From assembly GCA_947685225.1 (NCBI GenBank), contig CANTUV010000053.1, positions 8,231,501 to 8,295,500 on the forward strand: 64,000 nt of DNA, read 5' to 3'. The position numbers and the translations under genes are program-made. How positions within the stretch are numbered: the first letter of the stretch is position 1; each line of letters begins with the position of its first letter. Source of the DNA: Garcia nutans. Its lineage: Eukaryota > Streptophyta > Magnoliopsida > Malpighiales > Euphorbiaceae. The notes beneath the pieces were generated by a model. It was not told the origin of the DNA and made no database searches. It worked only from the letters and a program-made list of their open reading frames with translations. This document shows, piece by piece, positions 36,378 to 46,232 of the stretch.

Positions 36378-37570
36378 TCACTGAGATGACCCAGCCTCAT
36401 GTGGCCTACTGCCCCCGGATGTAGAGCCCCCTCTCTGACTAAACCCAGGTCGACCACCTCTACTGAAACCTCTATCACTATGACCTCCTCTCACACTAGG
36501 TCGAGAAACTGCAGAATCTGCCTGCCTATCCTCCTGTAGCTCGGGACAATCTCTGATGAAATGATCAGGCGATTTGCATCTGAAACATACAGTTGATCCA
36601 CCAATCTTCCAACAAACACCCCCATGTGCCCTACTACAATGAACACATGTAGGTGGAATGGATCTCTGAACCATTGGAGTTGATACTGAACTAACCTACC
36701 AGACGACCTCTGACTCCTACTGACTCTTGGAACAAAACTTCCCCGACCTCTCTTCATAGATGAAGACCCTGCCTCAAACTGGGGTCTCCTAACTCTAGTC
36801 TCCTCTTCAGTAGCAGCTGCTGCAATACCCTGTGCTCTCTCAACACTTCTAGCTGCTGCAACCAACTGAGAAAAATTTTGGTACCGAGAACCAGCAGCAA
36901 TACACATAATAGAGGGCCTCAATCCCTCCTCAAATCTCCTACACCGGTCAATCTTATCTGAAATAATTCTACCGGCATAGTGACTCAATCGGATATACTC
37001 TATCTCATACTCTGTCACTATCCGGTTATCTTATCTCAGATTCAAAAATTCCATCTTCTTGGCATCCTTATACTCCCTCGGAGTATATTTCTGCTCAAAC
37101 TCCCGCAGAAAATCACTATAAGACAAAGTAGGTGGATCATCCATGGCATGGGGAACCGTCTTCCACCAATCATAAGCATCTTTCTGCAAAAGTGATCTAG
37201 CATTATCAAACTTCTCTTCAGGAGTGGCCTGCAGCTGAATGAATACCCTCTGAACTCTATCAAGCCATTGCTCAGCTACTGCAGGAACTGTAGTACCAAA
37301 AAAATCCTCAGCCCCAAACTTCCTCAATTTATCATAATGCCTCGCCGGCACTTGTGGCTGTGTTTGTGGTGGCGGCTGCTGCACTGGAGCTTGCCTCAAC
37401 AATTCTACCACATGTCTTAGCCAAGCCGATGAAATCTCATCAGCAGCTGGTCTCTCTCGCACAGGAGCAGGTGCCTCACCAGCTCTCTCAACCCTAACTC
37501 CATCTCTACCCTCTTCAGGAGCTACACTCTCAGCACTACCTTCTACGGACTAACGTGACTGAGACGCCAT
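36378..37570 (-). pseudogene. Degenerate gag of the Tekay-type chromovirus
   Basis: The likely start is the ATG at 37568..37570 (MASQSR), 170 bases inside the primer site. Codon 7 is already a stop (37550..37552). The frame continues with the Retrotrans_gag domain (KFGAEDFFGTTVPAVAEQWL, WKTVPHAMDDPPTLSY, FEQKYTPREYKDAKKMEFL), meets a stop at 37031..37033, and resumes with TEYEIEYIRLSHYAGRII and RFEEGLRPSI. A frame change near 36700 separates this from the two-part zinc region: CVHCSRAHGGVCW, then the knuckle CFRCKSPDHFIRDC (CX2CX4HX4C). A glycine/arginine-rich tail follows and a TGA at 36378..36380 separates it from the protease. About 400 codons, ordinary length for this group. Confidence 0.9.
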
Positions 37571-37722
37571 CACTACCTATATCTGCAAACATAGCAGAAT
37601 ATACCTCATCAAAGATTAGAGACTGCCAGTGCCAAAGCATGTATCTTATTAAAAAAATCATATTATAAAATCAAAATTTTCTTTTTCTTACAATTCACCT
37701 AGGTTGAGAATCTTAAACATAG

Positions 37723-37734
37723 GCTTTAATACCA
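37723..37734 (-). other. Primer binding site of the Tekay-type element
   Basis: TGGTATTAAAGC on the minus strand, two changes from TGGTATCAGAGC, the complement of the initiator-Met tRNA 3' end used by many plant LTR elements. It lies a few bases inside the 5' LTR end. Confidence 0.7.
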
Positions 37735-38581
37735 AAACAGCTGTAACACCCCTATACCCCATAGACGCACACTACATACAACCACATATGTAATATATGT
37801 ATATCGAATACAGGAGTGTCACGATTTATATTAACCAAACCAATCTTTCCTTTTAGCAATAATATGAGAAAACTTAAAACATTTAAATCTTATTATAAAG
37901 CATAATAGTAAAACATTTATTTATTATGCAGCGGAAAATGTAGCGATATGTACATATATATACATACATATCAATATGTACAAAATATAAAGATTATACA
38001 TGTTTGGCAGTTTGTCTCCGATCTTGAAGTCCACAATCAACACTTCACAAGCTTAGACTCGACTCGGTCTAGCTGAACTCTCCGGTTCAACCGAATCTAC
38101 CCTGTCACCTGCGCGATGAACCACTATCGCGCTAAGCCAACGGCTTAGTGGTACAAACTATGATGACAATATGCTTCAATGTAATGCCAATGTCATACTT
38201 TTAAATAATAGAAACAATATTCAAAAATGCCATAAATCATAACATTACATTTCATTATATTATTCAATTGTTTCAACATTTATGATTCACATTTAAGCAA
38301 AGAAAAGCATGGGCCCAAAAAGAATCTAATATGCTATTCAAAGTTCAGAGTTACTGCTTTGGTCCATAATCACATTCATCAAGCCCGTAAGCGATATATA
38401 TATATATATATATATCCATGGATAATGTAACAGACCCAGTCTCTTGGACCTCAATCCGGCTAGAGCCTAGGACCCCAGTATCTTAGTTCTCAACCCGGCT
38501 AGACTGTTACAGTTTTTGAGGCTTACGACCCTGTCTTTTCACCTCAAAAATATTATATTTCACATTTTTCAGCTGGGCTTG

Positions 38582-39441
38582 TGATATGAACCAGCCATGA
38601 GGTAAGGATCCATTGGTGCTTCCAAATGAGCCTTTGACTAGGAGCAGAGCTAAGAAGTTTGGAGCAGCTATGGGATTGCATATTCAAGATCAAATTTCAA
38701 AGGAAGTGACTGAAATGGCAATGGAAAAGTGCACAGTAGAGCTTGAAGAAGGCACACCAAAGCTGATTATGATGCTTAGTGTGGAAGCTAAAGGCTAGCT
38801 AAAGAGGTCCAACGTGCAAGAAAGGTCAATGGGGGTTCATATAAAGCCTTGGAAAGTAATTTAAGGCCCATGGACAGCCCAAATAGTGTGGGGCGTGTTC
38901 TTATATTGAAGGGATTTAGTTTGGTTGTTTCCATACTTTATATTTTCCTTAGTGGATTAGGATTTTGTTTACATACTTTATATTTTCCTTAGTGGATTAG
39001 GATTTTGTTTCCATACTTTATATTTTCCTTAATGGGTTAGGATTTTGACCTTGTAGCTTTCCTTTTCCGATTAGAATTAGGGTTTCGGATTTATGTGTGC
39101 CTTTTAGTATAAATAAGGCCTTATTTTTCTTGTAAGGGGACTTTTTGACATATTATTATTAAAAAATTTTGAATTCTTCTACAAGTTCTTCTTGTGAATT
39201 TTCTTGTGAGAGAGATTAGAGTGGATTCTTTAATTCTTTCTTTGCATCAAGAATTAGGTTTACTTATCAACGAGAGTTGTGGCGTTTTCCTTCTTCTTAC
39301 CAACTAAATTCTTCAATCATAGTGAGTTCGCATCTCTTTATAGGCGTTGGGTTCCTTAGGAGGTGATTATCAAGTTTCAAGGAGTTCTCTACCATTGTTA
39401 TACGTTGGATTTGCTGCCATCGTTGCTAAGGGTCCGCGTCA
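38582..39441 (+). mobile_element. Solo LTR (860 bp) of another Ty3 family, with the end of pol inside it
   Basis: Starts TGATATGAAC, ends CCGCGTCA, and is flanked by the 5-bp duplication GCTTG (38577..38581 and 39442..39446). The other LTR has an uninterrupted sequence here. The first 200 bases contain an open frame (38613..38798 plus upstream codons) reading DPLVLPNEPLTRSRAKKFG, the characteristic C-terminus of Ty3 Pol, so in this family pol runs into the 3' LTR. A 32-bp ACTTTATATTTTCCTTAGTG-like motif is repeated three times at about 38935..39040. A TATA box (TAGTATAAATAAGG) lies at about 39106, followed by U5-like sequence. Confidence 0.88.
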
Positions 39442-40043
39442 GCTTGGCTTACGACCCGGTCTTTTCACCTGCCCAGCGATTCATAGGGATGCCGCCAAAC
39501 CCAGAACTCTGAAAATTGAATAACATACTAGGCACATGATTAATTCATTTATCTCATTATCAATCTCTTTCACAATTCATTTCTCATAATCAAACTAGGC
39601 TCATTGCCTTAATGTATAATCTTTTCTCATTTTTCTCCTTCTTCTATTTCATCTCAATATCACATTTTTCCACATTTCTTTTCATATACAATACTTTACT
39701 CAATTGCATTGAACATACATTTTGAATGATCATCATATCTTTCACATTATGCAAATCATAACATTTATCAAATGTATCAATAATGTAATAGATTACTTAA
39801 CACATTTACAACCAAATGTGTTAAGTCCCAAAGTCATGTAAATATATGCAACCATGTAAGGTTTGTACTTACCTCAAGAGCAACTCACACCAATCTAACC
39901 ACTTCCTCTTCCAAAAATCCTTCAACACTTGGATTAGGGCAACTCAATCTCTTCAAAACCTAATCCAAAAGGAATGATACATACTTACTTAGAGATACAC
40001 ATGAGATAAATGGATAAGAACCAACTAGGGCAAACTCTACACA

Positions 40044-40397
40044 TGACACGCTCAACAACACGGGCGTGTCCTTGACCGTGCCCTAAATCCACAACACGGA
40101 AGCTTTGACATGCTCAGTGACATGGGCGTGTCACTGGCCTTGTCAATCCTCCCTCAACACAGTAGCTATGACACGCTCAGTGACATGGGCATGTCATTGG
40201 CCATGTCAATCCACCAACATCACAGTAGCTATGACACGCTCAGTGACATAGGTGTGTCACTAGTCGTGTCAATACTACTCCAACACAGAAGCTGTGACAC
40301 GCTCAGTGACATGGGCATGTCACTAGTCGTGTCACCATCTAGAAAACAGAACCATTGACACGCCCAAAGACTTGGCCGTGTTCATGGGCGTGTCAGA
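40044..40397. repeat. Palindrome array in the 5' LTR, 6 units
   Basis: Same unit as 31801..32085 with one more copy. Several positions differ between the two arrays in ways that alter the stems (CATGTCA for CGTGTCA). Confidence 0.8.
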
Positions 40398-42870
40398 CCA
40401 AAAATCCTGATTCCGACAACAACAACACCATAACTAACAAACCTCTTTCTTTTACCATCTTCCACTCCAAACACACTTAACCAAACAAACCAATAAACCA
40501 TAATAAACTTGCAAAAATACCAAAACAACTAAAACATACATCAAAACACAAATCATAATCATCATCACAACTCATCACATACCCAAAACACAACACTTGC
40601 TTTTCAATCACTAAACTTAACCTTTCCTTCAAACCAACCCCAAAATCAAAGCCAAATAACAACATAATCTCAAACACATCAAAATAACCATACACATATC
40701 ATCAACAACCAATCAACAACCTCAATTCACAAACTCAAAAGAAAACCAAGGAATCAAGAGGAAAACTTACCAAAAGTGAAGAAAATCTTTAGAATTCCAA
40801 CTTGATCACTTGAAATACCTTTCAATCTTGAGTTTGGATGAGCAAAATCTCTCTTTCCTCTCTTGCTATGGAGATAGCCGGCCAAAGAGAAAAGAAAAGA
40901 AGATGAAGATGAAAGTTAACCCACTCAACTCTTCTCTTAACCACTAAAGCCTTCTTTAAATCTCAACCAAGCAATTTTAATAATATAATATTACAAATAT
41001 CATCTTCCACTTAACTCAATTCCATTTCAATTAATTCAAATAAAATTAAATATTTCTTTTGACCAATTCATTAATTGACTTGTATATGTTGTATATATCT
41101 CTATATATACAACATATACACACTTCTCTTCTCATCTTTTATCTTCCCACCTAAACATTTATACCATTATAACATTTAATCCAAAAACAACAATAAGTAT
41201 TCCAAAAATTTTAGGGTAGTTTGGGATATTACAGATGATGCCAAATATAAATATTCAATTAAAAATGTTAACAAAGTATATACTAACCTTAATTGCTTCC
41301 AAATTAACCCAAAACCTCCTTCCAAGCCTTACTTCTTCCAAACCTTAATTTTCTTCACTTGACAACTTTGCATTACTCACTCCTAAACCAAATATTAAAT
41401 ACAAATATTACATTAAAACCATATTTATACTCATAATAATCGCTAGTTATACAATTCTAAACAAACACCCACCAAAACCCTAATTCCCACACTTGCTACC
41501 TTTCTCAAACTTCACCATAACCTACATATTTCCATAATCTAACTATAAAATCATCATTTATACATCAAAACAATATTAAAACAATCCATTTTAACAATTA
41601 AGAATATCCCCTATCAAAAACCTTAATTTCACATATTAATCCCATAAATCCTAACTTCTTCAAAACTCAATTATTTCCACCAATTAACCTTGGAATCATT
41701 ACATTTATATCAAAACTACTCAAAATAATCCATATTAACAATTATTGAAACCTCCTTCAAAACCCCAAATTCCACATATTCACTTATAAACCCTAGCTTA
41801 GCAATTCAAATTTACTTCAATGATTTAATCTCAAATTCAACATATTCTTATCTCAAGCACATCATAACAATCTTCTTTTCTCATAAAAATTAATTTCTCT
41901 CTCTACCTATAACATGATATAACTCATAAATCCAAAGAAATAAAGCTTTATGATTTCTTTGATTACTCTTCAAAACCAACTTGATTCACTATAATTTCTC
42001 TGTGAAATTTGATGTATAATTGAAGAAAGCACTCTCCATTTCTTCTTTGAAAAATTCAGCCACCATGGGAGTAGGAAGAAGAAGATGATTTATTTTATGT
42101 ACTATGGTTTTCCATTTTGCCCCTCACATATATATAAATATATTTACTAAATAATTAATTAATATAATATTATGATATTTATCTTCTTTCATCCAAAATT
42201 AATTTCAATTTTCTTTTTTTAAATAATAATAATTATATATATATATATTTAAATTTTAATTAATTTCAATTTTATGTTTTTAAATAATAATAATTATATT
42301 TTTAAATTTTTACTTTTTAACTTTTTACCAAATCTTTATCTTTTATGAAAATGTATATATTAGGTATTTACTATATATATATTAGATATTCAATGTATAT
42401 TTTTATGTATATATTGTATATACATTAGGTATATACTATACATATGTCTCTCCCAATATTCTAATTAGCCCTCTATATAAATATTTAATTATGTCTAAAA
42501 TTATGGGTGTTATAAACAATATCTATAATATATACACAACATATACACAACATATATACAACATCTACATAATAAAATTAATATTTTTTAAAGCTTTTTT
42601 TAATTGTATAACATATGAAATTTTTTTGAAAAATAACTTTAATGATTTTTTTTAATATATTTTTATATATTTTACTTTTTTTAAAAAAATTTGAGTGTTA
42701 ATTTTTTTTTGTAATTAAAATTAAAATTTTTCATTTATAAAAAATTAATTCATTTTATTAGGTGAAACTATATTTTAAAATATTAATTTTTTATTATTTT
42801 ATTGAAATATATTTATTTTGAAAATAAAATTTATTTTGAAGGCAATTTTGTAAATTTGCCAAAAAAAATA

Positions 42871-43441
42871 TCACCATAAGAATCCACCATCGCACTCACA
42901 CTGAGCCCACAATTTGTCTTGGCCAAACGTTCCCTCTCTTCCTACGCATATCTGCCGAACTCTAGGCCTAGAGTCTGACTCTCAATTTCAATTGATGAAT
43001 GACCTCAAGTTTCGAAACACTCTTAACCAACCAAGAGAGAGAAAAAAATCGTGTAAGATAATATCATCCCTACTCCGTAGTGTGAGTTTTTTTTTTTTTT
43101 TTTTCAAGATATTCTAAGATTCAATAATAATAATAATAATAATTCAAAGCTTAAAAAAATAAATAAGTAGAGCCATGAATATTATAATATTAAGATAAGA
43201 ATGAAAAATACATTCAATCAAAATCTGAATAGTGTAGTGACACTCTACAAACACTAACTAGATTCACATCTCTAATTTTACATAATTTTTTCCATAATTC
43301 CTTATAAACAACACCAGTAAATTACAATATACAATTATAAATACAACTATAATTAACAGATGGGCAAAAAAAAGAAAAGAAAATCCAAAAAAAAAAATTT
43401 CAGGGCACTCAGCAGCTCAGCTCAGTCTCGGATGGTCTTGA
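42871..43441. other. Short intergenic stretch downstream of the phospholipase gene
   Basis: A less AT-rich patch at 42885..43060 contains a small open frame (42914..43117) with no recognisable similarity. A T run sits at 43088..43104 and an (AAT)n microsatellite at 43123..43143. No gene is supported. Confidence 0.5.
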
Positions 43442-43447
43442 TTTATT
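43442..43447 (-). promoter_or_regulatory. Poly(A) signal candidate of the phospholipase gene
   Basis: AATAAA on the minus strand about 100 bases after the stop codon of the phospholipase gene. It is a reasonable 3' end signal, but plant signals are loose and other A-rich candidates lie nearby. Confidence 0.4.
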
Positions 43448-43546
43448 AATCATCCCGAGCGGCAGCAAAAGCATGAAAAACTTTCTCGATTAATAATAAC
43501 AAATATAATTTTTTTTGTTTAAATTATATAACATATGGGGAATGAA

Positions 43547-45917
43547 TTAACAGGAAGATGAAGTTGACAAAGTGGTAGCCGATGATGTTCTTGGAGATGG
43601 AGATCCCTGCTTCAATGCAACTGTTGGCAAAATACTTGTTTTTCTTCTGTCTTGCTCTTTAATTAGTACTCCTGCAAATGACTCTAACTTGTCTAAATTT
43701 GTGCTTTCAGCTATCTTCTTTCCTTTAAATAACACTGACTCTACATTTTTCTGTTCCAGCATTTCTTCTGTTATTGCCAATATGTCTGTCTTCTTTTGGG
43801 ATTTCATTGCTTTTTCCATTACAAATCCATGCTTCTTTGCTATTACGCCATTTGCCTGAAAATTTTTCAAACAGTTAATTAAAAACACTGCTTAACATTT
43901 TTTTTTAATTTCTTTTTTCTACATCACAAATTTTTAATATATGAGGAATTAATTCTCAAGATTCAGAACAATTACAATAAACATTTGAAATTGTATTCTT
44001 CTTTTTTTCTTGTATTAATTTTTAGACATTTTAAATTTAAACTATTTTTCACTCTATTATAGATTTTTTTTTTATAAATATTTTCTAATGACTAAAAATA
44101 AATAATCAAATATGAATATAACATCTAGTCGAAATCAATATATATTGTTTATTAAAAAATTAATATTGATGAAATTCATTTTTTTTTAATATTTTCACCT
44201 TGCTACTAATCTAAAACATGAACTGGTGAAATAGTTAACACATGAATGTTCTAAAGAATTACTATGCAAAATTAATTTAGCGTACTGGATCTGGACCTCA
44301 AAAGACAAGACAGACCCCACTATTTAATTTTAGAGATTTCTGGTATATTTTCGTCCTTTTCAATAATTTTAAAGACCAAAATTTTTATTGCATGCAATAG
44401 TTTATTAAAAAAAATAAATATAAAATATAAAATGAAAAGTAATTATGGGTTTGGAAATGAATGGAAGAATATGATTACCTGAATGCGAACATAATTACCT
44501 GTCCGACAGTGACCAAACGCCATTGATACAGCTTGATCAACCTATTTAATTTAAAAGGATGGAATTAGCTTTACTTACCAACCCATTAACGATAATAAAA
44601 ATAAAATACCACACACACACTCAATTATGTCCATTATATGTATGCTAGCGCACAAACACTAGCCCACCATAATATTGTTAAATAATTACACAAAAGGCAA
44701 ACGTCCATTCACAAAATTATTTTTAAAAAAAAATAATAATTTTGTGATTTCTCTTTTTTTTTAAGATAATCAAAAATTAAAAGCCGAAATTTTAAATTTT
44801 ATTTAAAATTTTAAAATCGGCATATAATGAAAGAGTAAATTATTCTTCATTATTTTATATTTTCTTCTTGCTTAATATTATTATTTATATCATGTCATAA
44901 TTTTTTCTTTTATTAATTGAAGTTATTTTATCACTTTTTTATTGTAGTAAAAGTTAACACTCGTCTTACCATATCGGAAGCCCCTTCTCCGGTGACTCTC
45001 ACGAATCTCGCTAGTGTAGATTTCAGATTTTCAACCCCAAAATCTAACTCTCCACCGCCAAGGGACACCACCAGCAAATCCTCCACACCTTTGCACAGAG
45101 GAAACTCCTGTTTATTATTTAACACGTGCGTAATAGCAGCAGCCGTCGGGTTGTTCATAGCGACACCGCCGTCGACAGCTACGATCTTCGTCTTCTTGTC
45201 CAAGGACCTCATTTCCACGGCGCCATTTAGCGTCGAATCAGCAGACGTGGCAAGGCAAACATCGCTCATCTTGAAATCGTAACCGTCCATTTCCAAAGCG
45301 TCCGCGCGGGAGAAAAGGAACGGCGCGCGGGTGGCAAGATCGTAGCACGGAATTAAAACTGACTTAAGCGTGTCTTTCAAGGTGCATTCTCCAAAAGTTG
45401 CGCGTAACAGCTTCTCAACCTTACCTAGCCCAAAAATTCGCCGGAGAATTCGTGACGATGATGACGATTGGTTAAGTTTCCGAAGATTCTCGATAAGGAA
45501 ACGAAGAGCTCCATCGGCGGTGAACATAGGACGGCCATCTTTTCCACGAGTAAAAAGAAGAGCGGCTAAGATACCTCCTGAACCAGAACCAGCAACAACA
45601 TCAAAAAAATCAGATATAGAGGCTTTAGGATTGGCAGATTTACGGCGGAGGCAAGACTCGAGGTGAGCAAGAGACTTGGCGGCGAGAATTCCGTTAGTGG
45701 CACCTCCACCGTCGATGGAGAGGATTCTGACTTTAGAATCAGTAACGTGTTTAGTAGAAATTTGGTGATTATTTTGAATTCGATGAGACAATTTATTGGA
45801 ATTTTCATAACCGCCAAAGAGGAACTTGTTTTCGAGAATGGAGAAGATTTCGAAGGTGAGCTTGTCAACGCCAGAGGTAGAGTCAGGCAAGGCAGGTGAA
45901 TTTGTCGCTACTGCCAT
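43547..45917 (-). CDS. Patatin-related phospholipase A, class III (pPLA-III)
   Basis: Three exons, all phase 0: 45917..44970 (316 codons), 44541..44479 (21 codons) and 43855..43547 (102 codons plus stop), 439 residues. Donors read ATG|GTAAGA and CAG|GTAATC; acceptors read AATAG|GTT and TTTCAG|GCA. Domain landmarks are the oxyanion-hole loop SIDGGGATNG (Asp69..Gly72), the nucleophile-elbow position AGSGSGG (109..115), and the catalytic-Asp motif VDGGVAMNNP (Asp249). The elbow reads GxGxG, not the GxSxG of classical patatins, with Gly112 where the serine nucleophile would be; this is the hallmark of plant pPLA-III. The small exon 2 (AFGHCRTGNYVRIQ) is conserved in the class. Known members hydrolyse galactolipids and phospholipids and influence cell elongation and wall composition; activity here is inferred. 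No signal peptide or membrane segment is visible. The C-terminal 40 residues are Ser/Thr-rich. No stops or frame errors: the only intact host gene in the window. Confidence 0.93.
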
Positions 45918-46037
45918 TGATGTGTTTGCGAAGCTTTTTTACAGTATTAATTTAGTTTAGTTTAGTGCGTGCGTTTTTGTTTGATTAAAGAGAGAAGAGA
46001 AGTGAGGGATGAAGGAGATGGAGAGGTGTTGAGAAGG

Positions 46038-46045
46038 CTTTTATA
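46038..46045 (-). promoter_or_regulatory. TATA box of the phospholipase gene
   Basis: TATAAAAG on the minus strand, 121 bases upstream of the start codon. It implies transcription from about 46005..46015 and a 5' leader of about 90 bases that is rich in CTTCTCTCT-like pyrimidine runs, as usual for plant leaders. Confidence 0.65.
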
Positions 46046-46052
46046 GTGTGAA

Positions 46053-46232
46053 TTTGGAATAATTATATACCGTTGTAGCAATAAATGTCTACAACGGACC
46101 AATGAGATTCTTACACAAAGATTAAATGCCTACAACGGACCAATGAAATGAATCATTTAATCTACGTGTAAGAATCTCATTGATCCGTTGTAGGCATTTA
46201 TTGCTACAACGGTTGTAGCATATAATTATTCG
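46053..46232. mobile_element. Foldback MITE abutting the phospholipase promoter
   Basis: An imperfect palindrome of about 180 bases. Left arm AATAATTATAT, ACCGTTGTAGCAATAAATG, CTACAACGGACCAATGAGATT, CTTACAC; right arm the inverse, with CTACAACGGATCAATGAGATT and TGCTACAACGGTTGTAGC. Arms are about 65-70 bases; a third CTACAACGGACCAATGA copy lies between them at about 46130. Two CCAAT pentamers lie at 46099..46103 and 46140..46144. Its left edge is about 8 bases upstream of the TATA box. No coding capacity; superfamily not determined. Confidence 0.75.

Larger units (their letters stand above)
30361..41233 (-). mobile_element. Full-length Tekay-type chromovirus (Ty3), degenerate
   Basis: LTRs at 30361..32918 (3' LTR) and 37742..41233 (5' LTR, enlarged by an insertion) both start TGTAACACCCC and end GATATTACA on the plus strand. 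The 5-bp target duplication GATGA is perfect (30356..30360 and 41234..41238). Internal signals are a primer site (37723..37734) and a polypurine tract (32919..32932). The gag-pol order is gag, protease, RT, RNase H, integrase, chromodomain. Multiple stops and frameshifts show it cannot make its own proteins now. The LTRs are still very similar over most of their length, so the insertion is fairly young. It landed inside an older solo LTR. Confidence 0.92.
37742..41233 (-). mobile_element. 5' LTR of the Tekay-type element, carrying an inserted solo LTR
   Basis: 3492 bases, of which 860 plus a 5-bp target duplication are a later insertion (38582..39441). The rest is about 69 bases longer than the 3' LTR, mostly one extra unit in the palindrome array (six units at 40044..40397) and a longer (TA)n at 38396..38414. 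Confidence 0.9.
29012..42514 (-). mobile_element. Solo LTR of the Tekay-like family, split by a later Ty3 insertion
   Basis: Two parts, 29012..30360 and 41239..42514 (about 2.6 kb together), start TATAATACCC and end GGGTGTTATA, eroded forms of TGTAAYACCC...GGGTRTTACA. The flanks CACAA (29007..29011) and AACAA (42515..42519) are a one-mismatch target duplication. It is inverted relative to the solo LTR at 25168..27915. The block 29500..29640 (GCGCGATACAG, TAACTGCACTAAG, AAAGCTTAGTTG) resembles the corresponding part of the younger Tekay LTRs. Confidence 0.65.
28590..42870. repeat. Tandem unit B of the ~1 kb noncoding repeat, split by nested insertions
   Basis: Outer parts are 28590..29011 and 42515..42870. 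The central part was displaced by the solo LTR and everything nested in it. The outer parts are AT-rich and contain no gene. Confidence 0.55.

Noticed and set aside
42914..43117. Small open frame downstream of the phospholipase gene
   Set aside because: 67 codons, ending in a T run, no recognisable domain and no promoter signal; insufficient support.
44917..45282. Plus-strand frames antisense to phospholipase exon 1 (also 45370..45666)
   Set aside because: The minus-strand reading has patatin motifs and matching splice sites; the plus frames have neither.
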